The notes: a model not told the origin generated them from the sequence alone. A stretch of 64,000 bases of DNA from Demequina sp. NBRC 110053 (GCF_002090095.1 NZ_BBRJ01000002.1:186001-250000); one strand, 5' to 3'; shown: positions 17,369-26,169, numbered from the stretch's first letter. Numbers and translations: made by a program.

Positions 17369-18624
17369 CACCCTGCCAGCACCGCGGCCGCGCCCAGCGG
17401 CCAGGCGACGAGCGCCGTGAGAGCCGTGACCAGCGCCGTGACGCCGAAGAGTCGGGCCTTGTTGATGGGCACCGAGCCCATGACGTTGCCATGGCGGCCG
17501 TTGACGGCGATGTAGTGCACCATCATGCGGCCGTTGTCGAGCCGCTCGGCGTAGCTGTAGAGCCACACGGGCACGAACACCGAGGCCCAGCGGCTGCCGT
17601 GCACCTCGAGTTCCTCATGCGTCCACCGGACACCGCGGTCGTACGCGGTGATGTCGTCGCGGATCGACTCTCGCGCCATCGTCAGGAAGTGCGCGTGGGC
17701 CTTGCGCGTCACGTCATCGATGTTGAGGTCGCGCTTCTCCGCGGTCATCTCGCCCATGTAGTTGCTGTCGAACGCGACCATGTTCTTCACGTCGTACGGC
17801 AGCAGGGAGTTGATGATGTTGTTGGTGTTGGAGCGGTTGTCGATGTTGGACCGGCCAGCGGAGGACTCGACGATCAGGTCGTCGATGTGCAGGTCGAAGT
17901 CCCTGACCACCTCGAACTGGTTGGCGTCGTAGTAGGTGGTCGAGGTGTTCTCGCCTGTCTTGACGGTGTAGCGCCGGGTCTGGATCTCGCCCTCGCCGTG
18001 GAACCGTGCGGACACGTTGCCGTCGACCGTCATGTACGGCATGTACACGCCCAGCACGTTCTCCGGCCTGAACTCGGCACGGAACTTCTTGAGCGCGAAG
18101 AACCGCCGCGCCCCGGCGAACTCGCCGATCCGCGCGATTGCCTCCTCCTTGGTGATGTGGAACGGCAGGATCCCGTCGGGGACGGCGCCGTTGGGGATCT
18201 TGTCGTTGATCGACAGGATCGAGCGGCACCAGTGACAGCGGGACTCGAGCGCGCGCGAGGTGTCGATGACGACCTCGGACCCGCACCCCTGGCACTTGAG
18301 CGTGAGGAGGTCGTCGCCGCTCGTGATGTCGGAGGCGCCGGTCAGGAACGCGCGTCCCTCAAGTGCGCCAATCCCCTCGCCCAGGCCGTGCGTGTCCTCG
18401 AGGCGGCTGCCCACCCATTCGTAGCGGCAGAAGCCGCAGACGAGGCTCAGCGTGTTGCCCTTGCGCGACACCTCCGTGGAGCCGCACTGCGGGCAGTCGT
18501 CGTGGCCGTGGGCACGTCCCGTGGACGTGTCGATGTGCGTCTCGGGCGCCGATGCGGCGGCAGGCTGACCCTGTCCGCTCGCGTCTGGCTGGGACGGCAC
18601 GCCGGGCTGGTGCGGTTGCGTCAT
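17368..18624 (-). CDS. Zinc-ribbon membrane protein (YdjG-like)
   Basis: A 418-residue protein with a Pro/Gln-rich N-terminus, then two zinc ribbons: CPQCG...CGFC at about 44-66 and CQGCG...CHWC at about 112-136. A large mixed domain follows (ILPFHITKEEAIARIGEFAGARRFFALKKF, YMPYMTVDGNVSARFHGEGE). A single hydrophobic segment at the very C-terminus (about 391-416) anchors it in the membrane. This TFIIB-like zinc-ribbon plus membrane-anchor design matches the YdjG type, which in Bacillus works with the SPFH protein YdjI in envelope-stress protection. It lies 21 bases after the SPFH gene and overlaps the next gene by one base. Confidence 0.8.
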   Translation of the reverse strand: MTQPHQPGVPSQPDASGQGQPAAASAPETHIDTSTGRAHGHDDCPQCGSTEVSRKGNTLSLVCGFCRYEWVGSRLEDTHGLGEGIGALEGRAFLTGASDITSGDDLLTLKCQGCGSEVVIDTSRALESRCHWCRSILSINDKIPNGAVPDGILPFHITKEEAIARIGEFAGARRFFALKKFRAEFRPENVLGVYMPYMTVDGNVSARFHGEGEIQTRRYTVKTGENTSTTYYDANQFEVVRDFDLHIDDLIVESSAGRSNIDNRSNTNNIINSLLPYDVKNMVAFDSNYMGEMTAEKRDLNIDDVTRKAHAHFLTMARESIRDDITAYDRGVRWTHEELEVHGSRWASVFVPVWLYSYAERLDNGRMMVHYIAVNGRHGNVMGSVPINKARLFGVTALVTALTALVAWPLGAAAVLAG

Positions 18625-18645
18625 GGCTCCCTCGGCGGACCCGCG

Positions 18646-19842
18646 CTAGAGGCCCAGTGCCTTGCGCTTGAGCGCGTCGAAGTCCTCCTGCGTGATGAGG
18701 CCCTCGTCGAGCATCGCCTTGGCCTCGCGGATCTGGTCCGCAGCGCTCGGCGCAGCGGCCTCAGCGGCCGGTTGCGCGGCCCCCTGCTGCGGCGGCTGCT
18801 GCTGCCCGGGCTGGTTCTGCATGAGGCCGCCGAGCGCGCCGCCTGCGGCATTCATGCCCATGCCCATGAAGGCGAGCCCGTCACCGCCGCCGGTCTCGCC
18901 GGCCGCCTGGATGCCTCGCGCCGCCGACTGCCGCAGGAACGAGTCGCCGCGTCCGCCTGACAGCGCATCGGCCTTCTGCACGTCTTCGAGCAGCTTCGCG
19001 GTGGGGGCGTCGTACTCGATCGCGAGCAGCGCGGCCGCGTGGATGCTCAGGCCGCGCTCGTCGGTCCAGTGATAGTTCTCCTCGACCACAGCGGACAGCG
19101 ACTGCGCGAAGCCCAGCGCGTCGCCCTGGATCTTCGAGATGCGGTTGCCGCGCTCGACGTCGTTGGTGTAGCGCGAGAAGGCTGCCGCCAGGGATCCTAC
19201 GACCTCGTTGAAGAGCTGCTCCGAGACGGGGTTGTCCACCGCTGACAGGTCGAAGATGCCGGCGTTCTGCGAGATGTAGGCCGCAGGCAACAGGCTCTTC
19301 GCGAACAGGATCGGGTCGACGACCTTGAGCGTGTAGGAGCCGCGGGTCACCGCGCCGGCCTGCGTGCCGAGGTAGCGATCGTCCCAATAGATAGGCCCCT
19401 GGGTCCCGAACCGATTGTTGGGGATCTCCTTGAGGTTGACGTAGAACGCGAGGTGCTGGACGCCGGGCTGGCCGCCGTACTTGAAGCGCTCCCACGAGGA
19501 CTGCACGGTCGAGGAGAGGAATCCGCCGCCGGTGAACAGCGACTTCGCCTGCTGGTCGTCGTCCGAGAAGACGTACCCGCCGGCCTCGGCCACCAGGTTC
19601 GTGATGCGGCCGTCCTGGAACGTGAGGAGCCCCATGCCCTCGGGCACGACGATCTTCGATCCGTTGGTGATGATGTTCTCGGAGTGGCGGATGTTGGAGC
19701 CGCGGCCCGCGTTCTGACCCTTCATCACCGCGGGGAACACCACGGCCGTCTGGGGAACGTTGTCCGGCGGGATCAAAAAGTCGATCCACTGGTCCGCGAG
19801 CGTGCCGCTGATCGCTCCCACCGCTGCCTGAATGAAGCCCAT
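18646..19842 (-). CDS. SPFH domain protein with C-terminal SHOCT motif (YdjI-like)
   Basis: A 398-residue protein of the SPFH / 'virion core protein' type, recognised by IDFLIPPDNVPQTAVVFPAV, NIITNGSKIVVPEGMGLL and FYVNLKEIPNNRFGTQ. A Gly/Gln/Pro-rich linker leads to a SHOCT-like C-terminal pair of helices (REAKAMLDEGLITQEDFDAL). No membrane segment is present, so it probably docks on membranes or on the zinc-ribbon partner. In Bacillus the homologous YdjI recruits the phage-shock protein PspA to the YdjG/YdjH complex; no pspA is next to it here. It is first of the three-gene unit. Confidence 0.85.
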   Translation of the reverse strand: MGFIQAAVGAISGTLADQWIDFLIPPDNVPQTAVVFPAVMKGQNAGRGSNIRHSENIITNGSKIVVPEGMGLLTFQDGRITNLVAEAGGYVFSDDDQQAKSLFTGGGFLSSTVQSSWERFKYGGQPGVQHLAFYVNLKEIPNNRFGTQGPIYWDDRYLGTQAGAVTRGSYTLKVVDPILFAKSLLPAAYISQNAGIFDLSAVDNPVSEQLFNEVVGSLAAAFSRYTNDVERGNRISKIQGDALGFAQSLSAVVEENYHWTDERGLSIHAAALLAIEYDAPTAKLLEDVQKADALSGGRGDSFLRQSAARGIQAAGETGGGDGLAFMGMGMNAAGGALGGLMQNQPGQQQPPQQGAAQPAAEAAAPSAADQIREAKAMLDEGLITQEDFDALKRKALGL

Positions 19843-19943
19843 GCCTGCCCCCTCGTCGTGGTCCGTGGCGTCAGGCTATCGCACGCCGATGGCGCACGGC
19901 TCGCGCGTCAGGGGCCGCTTCGCGCCGGGCGACAGTCCTCGGC

Positions 19944-20246
19944 TCACGCGGCGACGAGGGTGATGGCGACGCTCGCCCGATCGCCCACCTCGACACCCTC
20001 CTCCTTCCGTACCGACGCCTTGACGGGGAGGATGTACGAGCCGTGCTCCTTCGACGGGAACATCGACGTCCTCCAGGTGGTCGAGCCGATGGTGACCTCG
20101 ACCTTCACGGCACCGAAGCCGCGCTCGGGCCCCACCTGGAGGGCCTCGACCTCATCGGCGACGCCTTCCGGGAGCGTGAGGAACACCCACTGCGCGCCGT
20201 TGCCGGTCCACTGCCACAGCGCGGCATCGAACTGGTAGGTCGTCAT
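19944..20246 (-). CDS. DUF1905 domain protein
   Basis: A 100-residue protein that is a complete DUF1905 domain: WVFLTLPEGVADEV, GFGAVKVEVTIGSTTWRTSMF, GSYILPVKASVRKEEGVEVGD. The fold is a small beta-barrel-like domain of unknown function, common in actinobacteria. No membrane or signal segment. It stands alone, converging on nothing and divergent from dinB with a short gap, so the two may share a regulatory region. Confidence 0.88.
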   Translation of the reverse strand: MTTYQFDAALWQWTGNGAQWVFLTLPEGVADEVEALQVGPERGFGAVKVEVTIGSTTWRTSMFPSKEHGSYILPVKASVRKEEGVEVGDRASVAITLVAA

Positions 20247-20335
20247 GGCGGCCAGCCTAGGCGAGCGGAGTAGCGCCTGTGATGTCAGGCGCGAGTGAGA
20301 CCATGTCGAGAGCGTGTGGCGACAGGAGGTGGCGG

Positions 20336-21544
20336 GTGCGCGGCGAAGCGACAGTGCTCCACGCCGATCTCGACGCGTTCTACGCCTCGGTGGAGCAGCG
20401 GGACGAGCCCGCGCTGCGGGGCCGGCCCGTCATCGTGGGCGGCGGTGTCGTGGTAGCCGCGAGCTACGAAGCGAAGGCCCAGGGGGTGCGCACTGCGATG
20501 AGTGTGCACCGGGCGCGGGCGCTGTGCCCCGACGCAGTCATCGTCCCGCCCCGGATGGAGGCCTACTCCGCGGCCAGCCGAGCGGTCTTCGAGGTGTTCC
20601 ACGACACCACGCCTTATGTGGAGGGAATCTCGATCGACGAGGCGTTCCTCGAGGTGGGGGGACTGCGCCGGCTAGCAGGAGCCCCCGAACAGATCGCCGC
20701 ACGGCTGCGGGCACGCGTGCGTGGCGAGGTGGGCCTTCCGATCTCCATCGGCGTCGCGCGGACCACGTTCCTCGCGAAGGTCGCGAGCGCGGCAAGCAAG
20801 CCTGACGGGCTCCTCGTGGTGGAGCCGGAGCGCGAGGAGGAGTTCCTTCATCCGCTCCCGGTCGAACGGCTCTGGGGCATCGGCGCGGTGACCGCGGAGA
20901 AGCTGCACGCCCGAGGCATCTACACCGTCGGACAGCTGGCGCAGATCGAAGTCGACATAGCCAAGCAGTGGCTCGGCAAGGCAGCCGGTGCACAGGTGCA
21001 TGCGCTGGCCCGGCTCCGGGATCCGCGCCCAGTCGAGACGGCCAGGCGCCACGGGTCCATCGGCTCGCAACGCGCGCTCGGCAACCGACCCCATTCGGGA
21101 GCTGAACTCGAGCTGATCATCATTCAGATCGTCGACGGGCTCGCGAAGCGCCTTCGCGACCGAGGCTCCTCATGCGCCACGGTCGTCCTGCGACTCCGCT
21201 ACGGCGACTTCACGAAGGCGACTCGATCGCGCACCCTCGCCGCGCCCACCGATCACACCGCGGTGCTGCTGACCGCGGCCCAGGGATTGCTCGCCGCGGC
21301 GGATCGTGACATCGCCGCACGCGGCATCACCCTGATAGGCGTCTCGCTGTCACACTTGAGTCGCGCTGGCACAGTTCAGGGGGAGCTCCTCCTCGACTGG
21401 AAGGATGGGGCGCGCATCGACGCCAAGCTGGACGGCGCGATCGACGCGGTACGCGATCGGTTCGGCTCCTCTGCCGTCACGCGCGCGGCGCTCATCGGTC
21501 GCGACCCCGGGTTGAGCGCGCCGCGACTGCCCGAACAGGAGTAG
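20336..21544 (+). CDS. dinB: DNA polymerase IV (Y-family translesion polymerase)
   Basis: Error-prone polymerase that extends past damaged or mispaired template bases. The 402-residue protein has the metal-binding motifs LHADLDAFYASVEQ and GISIDEAFLEVGG, the helix-hairpin-helix region (LWGIGAVTAEKLHARGIYTVGQLA) and a little-finger domain, so it looks active. The start is set to GTG 20336 because AGGAGG lies 6 bases upstream; in-frame starts at 20279, 20282 and 20303 would add residues unlike any DinB N-terminus. The C-terminus lacks an obvious QLxLF-type clamp-binding peptide, unless LDWKDG serves. No LexA box was noticed upstream. Confidence 0.93.
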   Translation: MRGEATVLHADLDAFYASVEQRDEPALRGRPVIVGGGVVVAASYEAKAQGVRTAMSVHRARALCPDAVIVPPRMEAYSAASRAVFEVFHDTTPYVEGISIDEAFLEVGGLRRLAGAPEQIAARLRARVRGEVGLPISIGVARTTFLAKVASAASKPDGLLVVEPEREEEFLHPLPVERLWGIGAVTAEKLHARGIYTVGQLAQIEVDIAKQWLGKAAGAQVHALARLRDPRPVETARRHGSIGSQRALGNRPHSGAELELIIIQIVDGLAKRLRDRGSSCATVVLRLRYGDFTKATRSRTLAAPTDHTAVLLTAAQGLLAAADRDIAARGITLIGVSLSHLSRAGTVQGELLLDWKDGARIDAKLDGAIDAVRDRFGSSAVTRAALIGRDPGLSAPRLPEQE

Positions 21545-21634
21545 GACTGTGCGAATCCCTCCGAGTCGGGCTCCATGCTCCATGAGACGAAGTCCGAGCG
21601 CTGGGTCACCCCCACAGCGAGTGCACGCCTACCG

Positions 21635-21708
21635 TGGGCCAGGTGGGGCTCGAACCCACGACCGACGGATTATGAGTCCGCTGCTCTAACCGGCTGAGCT
21701 ACTGGCCC
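21635..21708 (-). tRNA. tRNA-Ile2 (anticodon CAU)
   Basis: A complete 74-nt cloverleaf on the minus strand with anticodon CAU; CCA is not encoded. CAU may mean initiator or elongator Met, or Ile2 whose C34 becomes lysidine. The acceptor stem begins GGGCCAG, so pairs 4 and 5 are C-G, which in E. coli are determinants for the lysidine synthase TilS. The first base is G paired to C, which excludes an initiator. Ile2 is therefore preferred over elongator Met. A search of the anticodon stem against known actinobacterial Ile2 genes would settle it. Confidence 0.75.
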
Positions 21709-21814
21709 GTATGCCGCCCGAGCGGCCGCGGGACAGTCTAGCCGCGCGCCGCTACGGGCCCGGTCGGGAGTGTGCGAGCGCGACCCGTGGATCATGTAAA
21801 CTCGTGGATCGCGA

Positions 21815-21887
21815 TCCTCCATAGCTCAATTGGCAGAGCAGCCGACTGTTAATCGGCAGGTTGTTGGTTCGAGTCCAACTGGAGGAG
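21815..21887 (+). tRNA. tRNA-Asn (anticodon GUU)
   Basis: A complete 73-nt cloverleaf: acceptor TCCTCCA pairs with TGGAGGA, discriminator G, anticodon GTT within CTGTTAA, and T-arm GGTTCGAGTCC. CCA is not encoded. TAAACT at 21797-21802 could be the -10 of its promoter. A GNRA-loop terminator follows 7 bases later. The two tRNA genes diverge across about 105 bases. Confidence 0.96.
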
Positions 21888-21894
21888 CTCACGC

Positions 21895-21918
21895 AGGCCG
21901 GTCCGCAAGGGCCGGCCT
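21895..21918 (+). terminator. Terminator of tRNA-Asn
   Basis: A 10-bp stem (21895-21904 with 21909-21918, one G-U pair) closes the tetraloop GCAA and runs into TTT. It is the natural end of the tRNA-Asn transcript. Confidence 0.85.
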
Positions 21919-21937
21919 TTCGCGTCTCTGCCGCCTG

Positions 21938-22381
21938 TCACGACTCTGGCAGGTGGTCGGGAATCGAGACCGAGCCGTCGCTCGCGAGGTCCCAGAAGGG
22001 GTTCACCGCTAGCTCCCACACGTGCCCGTCCGGGTCGGCCACGTAGCCGCTGGAGCCGCCCCACGGCGCGGCCCCCGGGCGCTTGAGCTCGACCGCGCCG
22101 GCGGAGAGCGCAGCATCGAACCTCTCGTCCACCTCGGCCTCGGTGGCGTAGTTCTGCGCCAGCGTGACGGCGCCCGTGCCCAGCACGGCGTCGGGGCGAG
22201 CCTGATCAGCCGCGAGCATCGTGAGCGAGAACAGCCCGAGCACGAGCCCGTTGAGCTGGAAGAACACGATGTTCTGCGCGTCCTGCCGCTTCTCCCATCC
22301 CCACGACTCGTAGAAGTCGCGGGAGCGTGCAAGGTCCGCGACTCCCAGCGTGACCATGGACAGTCGCTGCACCGTCATCAC
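21938..22381 (-). CDS. VOC-family (glyoxalase/dioxygenase fold) protein
   Basis: A 147-residue protein of the vicinal-oxygen-chelate fold: QRLSMVTLGVADLARSRDFY at the start and YVADPDGHVWELAVNPFWDL at the end. The two-beta-alpha-beta repeat layout is clear. Typical metal ligands would be a His in the first module and a Glu near the end; the Glu of WELAVNP is present but the first-module His is replaced (MVTLGV), so metal binding is uncertain. Substrate unknown. It is a single gene just before the phn transport operon, 55 bases away from the end of phnE. Confidence 0.85.
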   Translation of the reverse strand: MMTVQRLSMVTLGVADLARSRDFYESWGWEKRQDAQNIVFFQLNGLVLGLFSLTMLAADQARPDAVLGTGAVTLAQNYATEAEVDERFDAALSAGAVELKRPGAAPWGGSSGYVADPDGHVWELAVNPFWDLASDGSVSIPDHLPES

Positions 22382-22436
22382 GCCAGGCTATCGCCGCGTG
22401 CCCCCATGCGCATCGGCGATACCCACGAGGCACGTC

Positions 22437-23324
22437 CTAGAGCGTGGCCTCCACCTTCTCCTCCGTCGTCACCTTCTGCCCCGAGCCAGAGATGATGTGG
22501 TGGCGGATGCCGCCGGAGATCGAGTCGACGAGGATCGTCACGACGATGATCACCACCAGCGTGATGCCGATCTGCTCCCACTCGCGCCGGCTGAACAGCT
22601 GGCCCAGCAAGGAGCCGATGCCGCCCGCGCCGATGACGCCGAGCACGGCCGAGGCGCGGATGTTGATCTCGAAGCGGTACAACCAGAAGGCGATCACCTC
22701 GGGCAGCACCTGCGACCAGTACGCCCAGCGCAGGATCGAGAACCGACCCGCGCCCGAAGCCTTCGCGGCCTCGACGGGACCGGGGTCGATGCCCTCGAGC
22801 GCCTCCGCTGTCAGCTTGCCGAGCGTGCCGATCGCGCCCACGCCCAGGGCGATCGCGCCCGCGACGGGGCCGAAGCCGAAGATCGGCAGCATCAGGATGA
22901 TCGCGAACACCAGTTCGGGCACCGCACGGATGGCGTTGAGGACGATGCGGGTGACCTGCACCGTGACAGGCCCTGACACGTTGCGCGCGGCGAGGAACCC
23001 CATGGGGATCGACAGCACCGCGCCCAGCAGCGTGCCCACCCACGCCATGTACACGGACTCGAGCATGCGGTCGAAGGCGAGCGTCCAGTACTCGCTGTAG
23101 GGCTCGGAGAACGGGTTCTGGAAAAGGCCCTCCGCCATGAGCTGGAGGTAACGCCACCCGTCGGTGAAGATGCCGGAGATCTCGCTCCACCTGGCGTTGG
23201 ACAGCACGACGGCGCCGCCGAACAGCACGAGCAGCCCGATCCAGACCAGTGTCTCCTTGGTCTTGGAAGGCTCGGGAGGGCGTGGCGTCGTGGAACGGGC
23301 CGATGCGGTGGCGGGGGAGGTCAT
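22437..23324 (-). CDS. phnE: Phosphonate/phosphite-type ABC transporter permease (second PhnE)
   Basis: Inner-membrane permease of 295 residues with about six hydrophobic segments. It carries the cytoplasmic coupling loop of the PhnE family (AEALEGIDPGPVEAAKASGA) and the terminal motif IRASAVLGVIGAGGIGSLLGQ. It overlaps the stop of the other permease by one base, and the two should form a heterodimeric channel. Its N-terminus is a Thr/Pro-rich cytoplasmic tail. Last gene of phnD-phnC-phnE-phnE. No C-P lyase or phosphite dehydrogenase genes lie nearby, so the substrate remains open. Confidence 0.92.
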   Translation of the reverse strand: MTSPATASARSTTPRPPEPSKTKETLVWIGLLVLFGGAVVLSNARWSEISGIFTDGWRYLQLMAEGLFQNPFSEPYSEYWTLAFDRMLESVYMAWVGTLLGAVLSIPMGFLAARNVSGPVTVQVTRIVLNAIRAVPELVFAIILMLPIFGFGPVAGAIALGVGAIGTLGKLTAEALEGIDPGPVEAAKASGAGRFSILRWAYWSQVLPEVIAFWLYRFEINIRASAVLGVIGAGGIGSLLGQLFSRREWEQIGITLVVIIVVTILVDSISGGIRHHIISGSGQKVTTEEKVEATL

Positions 23325-24142
23325 CACACGACCCTCCTGCGCAGGAACTGGGAGAGCTGGTCGATGAGCAGCACCACGACGAACAGCGCGACGGTGATGG
23401 CGGCGACGTTCTCGTACTGGAAGCGCGCGAACTGAACGCCGAGGACCTGGCCGATTCCGCCACCGCCCGCGATGCCGATCACGACGGACGAGCGGATGTT
23501 GAGCTCGAAGATGTACAGGCAGTACGACAGATAGTTGGGCAGGATCTGCGGCATGACGGCCCAGCGAGAGCGTCCCACCGTGCTCGCACCGGCGGCGTCG
23601 GCGGCCTCGATCGGGCCGGCCTCGACGGCGTCGATGGTCTCCGCGGTGAGCTTCGCGGCGATGCCGATGTTGAAGATGATGAGCGCGAGGATGCCGGCGA
23701 GCGCGCCCACACCCACAAGGGCGACGAAGATCAGCACGTACGCGATGTCGGGAAGCGAGCGCACGATCGACAGGAAGATCTTGGTCGCGCGGTACAGCCA
23801 GCCGGAGCGATTCGTGACCCGCGAGGCCATGAACGCGAACACGAGCCCCGCCAGCACGCCCACGCAGGTGGCGACGATGGAGATCGAGATGGTCTCGACC
23901 CAGGCATCCCATACCCGCCAGATGAACGACCAGTTGGGCTCGAGGAACTGCTGGATGACCACCCAACCATTGGCGAAGTTGGTGAACAGGTCGCCCAGCG
24001 TGAACTCGATCTCGCGCGCGGCCCACCAGGTGAAGATCGCGGCGAGCACCAGGCCGCCGATCAGCAGTGGCGACGGCGCGGGCTTCTTGGGCCTCACGGG
24101 AGCGGATGCGCCATGCGGCGAGGTCGTGGACGTGACCGTCAT
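23324..24142 (-). CDS. phnE: Phosphonate/phosphite-type ABC transporter permease (first PhnE)
   Basis: A 272-residue membrane protein, paralogous to its downstream neighbour. It has the coupling loop AETIDAVEAGPIEAADAAGAS and the terminal motif IRSSVVIGIAGGGGIGQVLG. The start ATG 24142 overlaps the phnC stop by 4 bp, so translation is probably coupled. Having two PhnE-type permeases rather than one is common in Gram-positive phosphonate and phosphite systems. Confidence 0.92.
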   Translation of the reverse strand: MTVTSTTSPHGASAPVRPKKPAPSPLLIGGLVLAAIFTWWAAREIEFTLGDLFTNFANGWVVIQQFLEPNWSFIWRVWDAWVETISISIVATCVGVLAGLVFAFMASRVTNRSGWLYRATKIFLSIVRSLPDIAYVLIFVALVGVGALAGILALIIFNIGIAAKLTAETIDAVEAGPIEAADAAGASTVGRSRWAVMPQILPNYLSYCLYIFELNIRSSVVIGIAGGGGIGQVLGVQFARFQYENVAAITVALFVVVLLIDQLSQFLRRRVV

Positions 24143-24909
24143 GCGTTCGAGGACAGGGTGTCGTCCGCGGTCAGCGAGCGCCCGTAGATCTTCTCGAACA
24201 CCGCGTCGTCGGCCTCGGCACCGGTGCCGTCGAAGACGACCTTGCCATCGCGCATGCCGATGACGCGGTCGCCGTAGGCGCGCGCCAGGTCGAGGAAGTG
24301 CAGGTTCACCAGCGTGGTGATGCCGAGCTCACGGTTGATGCGCTGGAGGTCTTTCATGACCATCTGCGCGGTGGGCGGGTCGAGGCTCGCCACGGGCTCG
24401 TCTGCCAGCATGACCGAGGGGTCCTGCGCGAGTGCGCGGGCGATCGCCACACGCTGCTGCTGGCCCCCGGACAGCTCGGAGGCGCGGGTCCACGTCTTCT
24501 CGACGATGCCGACCCTCTCGAGGGCCTGATAGCCCTTCTCCTTCTGCTCCTTGGTCCACGCGCCCAGCAGCGCGCGCCATCCGGGGATGTGGTGCAGCTG
24601 GCCCATGATGACGTTGTTCATCACGGAGGTGCGCTTGACCAGGTTGAAGGACTGGAAGATCATCCCGATCTTGGATCGGATGGCCCGCAGCTCCCGCTTG
24701 GAGGCGCCGGACACGTCCATGCCGTCGACGGTGAGCGTGCCGCTCGTGACGGGCACCAGGCCGTTGATGGTGCGGATGAGAGTCGACTTGCCCGCGCCGG
24801 ACAGACCGACGACGACCACGAACTGGCCGTCGGGGATCTCCAGGTCCACGCCGTCGAGGCCCACCACCCCGTTCGGGTAGCGCACCGTCACGTTCTTGAG
24901 CTCGATCAT
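24139..24909 (-). CDS. phnC: Phosphonate/phosphite-type ABC transporter ATPase
   Basis: The 256-residue ATPase subunit that powers import. It shows Walker A GLSGAGKST, the Q-loop (IGMIFQSFNLVKRTSVMNNV, a PhnC hallmark), the signature ELSGGQQQRVAIARAL, Walker B VMLADEPVASLD and the His switch (LVNLHFLDLA). ATG 24909 gives the canonical start MIELKNVTVRYPNG. It is separated from phnD by a 94-base gap holding a strong hairpin. Confidence 0.95.
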   Translation of the reverse strand: MIELKNVTVRYPNGVVGLDGVDLEIPDGQFVVVVGLSGAGKSTLIRTINGLVPVTSGTLTVDGMDVSGASKRELRAIRSKIGMIFQSFNLVKRTSVMNNVIMGQLHHIPGWRALLGAWTKEQKEKGYQALERVGIVEKTWTRASELSGGQQQRVAIARALAQDPSVMLADEPVASLDPPTAQMVMKDLQRINRELGITTLVNLHFLDLARAYGDRVIGMRDGKVVFDGTGAEADDAVFEKIYGRSLTADDTLSSNA

Positions 24910-24952
24910 GAAGTCACTGTTCCACAAAGTGCCTGAGATGCGACAGGACAGC

Positions 24953-24989
24953 GCGGTGGTCGCGCCCCTCGCGGGGGCGCGACCACCGC
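24953..24989 (-). terminator. Intercistronic hairpin between phnD and phnC
   Basis: A perfect 16-bp stem (24953-24968 with 24974-24989) around a 5-nt loop directly after the phnD stop. It may stop part of transcription or protect the phnD mRNA end, giving more binding protein than transporter; this is a common arrangement in ABC operons. Confidence 0.75.
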
Positions 24990-25003
24990 TCCAGTCGGCT
25001 GAC

Positions 25004-26047
25004 TCAGCCTTCGCCGAAGTTCGCGGCGACCTGGCGGGCCTCATCGAGCGCTTCGACATCGGCGGGCTCGAGGCCCTCGATGTTGTACACCGCGTCGAGG
25101 GCGGCGAGGCCCTCGTCGGTGCCGGCGAGCGCGACGAGCGCATCGGTGATCTGCTGCTGAGCGTCCTCCGAGAGGTCGCTCGACAGCACGACGCCGTCGT
25201 TGGGGATGTTGGTCGAGTACGCGAAGACCACGACCTTCTCCCCCACGTCGGGGAACTCGGCCGCGAGCTCGGATCGGGCGTCGTTGAACGACGTGCCGAC
25301 CACGGCGTCGCCGTCGTAGACCGCCTGCACCGACTGCGGGTGGCCGCCGGCGAAGAACGAGCCCGTCAGGTCGACCAGCGGGTCGATGCCGAGGATGCTC
25401 TCCAGCTGCGTGGCCGGGTAGTAGTAGCCCGACGCCGAGGACTCGTCCACGAACGCGATCGAGGAGCTGGGGTCGACCAGCGCGAGCGCGTCCTCGCCCT
25501 GCGGGCCCTCGTAGCCGGTCGCGCCGTTGCAGTACGAGTAGTTCACGCCCTCGTCGTCCGCCTCCGTCGTGACCTCGTCAAGGCAGAAGGTGTCGGGGTC
25601 GTTCGTGAAGTACTGCGTCACGTAGCTCGACGAGCCGTAGCGAACGGACTGGAGGACGGGCACCGCTCCCGCCTCGTCGACCGCCTGCACCATCGCGATC
25701 GGCCCGAGGAATCCGATGTCGGCCTGGTCGGTCTGGAGCGCGACCACCACGGCCGAGTAGCTGTCAGGGATGAAGGTGGTGACCTCGACGCCCAGCTCGG
25801 CAGAGAGCAGCTCGGCGAGAGCGTCGCCGTCGGTGACCAGCTGGTCGACCTCGTCGGAGGGCACGAGACCCAGGATGAGCTCGTCGGGCAGGCCGCCCTC
25901 GCCCTCCATCGCGTCCTCGGTCGACTCCGCGGTCGCGCCGTCGGTGGGCTCGTCGCCCGGGTCCTCGTCACTCGCGCAGCCAGCCGCGATGAGCGCGGTC
26001 GCGCCCACCAGGGCAGCCGCCGCGAACGGCCTCTTCGTGAATCGCAC
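25004..26047 (-). CDS. phnD: Phosphonate/phosphite-type ABC transporter substrate-binding lipoprotein
   Basis: The 347-residue extracellular binding protein. It has a lipoprotein signal (basic start, hydrophobic core and lipobox IAAGC, Cys24), then an acidic linker. The mature part is of the PhnD fold: LILGLVPSDEVDQL, YSAVVVALQTDQADIGFLGP, AVVGTSFNDARSEL, NIPNDGVVLSSDLSEDAQQQI. GTG 26047 is chosen because GGAAGG lies 7 bases upstream; GTG 26053 would be only one base from it. The ligand could be a phosphonate, phosphite or hypophosphite. First gene of its operon. Confidence 0.92.
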   Translation of the reverse strand: MRFTKRPFAAAALVGATALIAAGCASDEDPGDEPTDGATAESTEDAMEGEGGLPDELILGLVPSDEVDQLVTDGDALAELLSAELGVEVTTFIPDSYSAVVVALQTDQADIGFLGPIAMVQAVDEAGAVPVLQSVRYGSSSYVTQYFTNDPDTFCLDEVTTEADDEGVNYSYCNGATGYEGPQGEDALALVDPSSSIAFVDESSASGYYYPATQLESILGIDPLVDLTGSFFAGGHPQSVQAVYDGDAVVGTSFNDARSELAAEFPDVGEKVVVFAYSTNIPNDGVVLSSDLSEDAQQQITDALVALAGTDEGLAALDAVYNIEGLEPADVEALDEARQVAANFGEG

Positions 26048-26169
26048 AGTCACACCTTCCGTTCGTTCTGCAGGTCTCGGCGCCCGATGGCGCCAGCAAG
26101 CGCCGCACCTACGCGGCCTTCCATCGAACCTACCTAGAGACTCGCGCGATCCGCGCGCCGAAGCCAACA

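Noticed and set aside
21635-21708. Initiator tRNA-Met
   Set aside because: The first acceptor pair is G-C, not the mismatched C1-A72 type of bacterial initiators.
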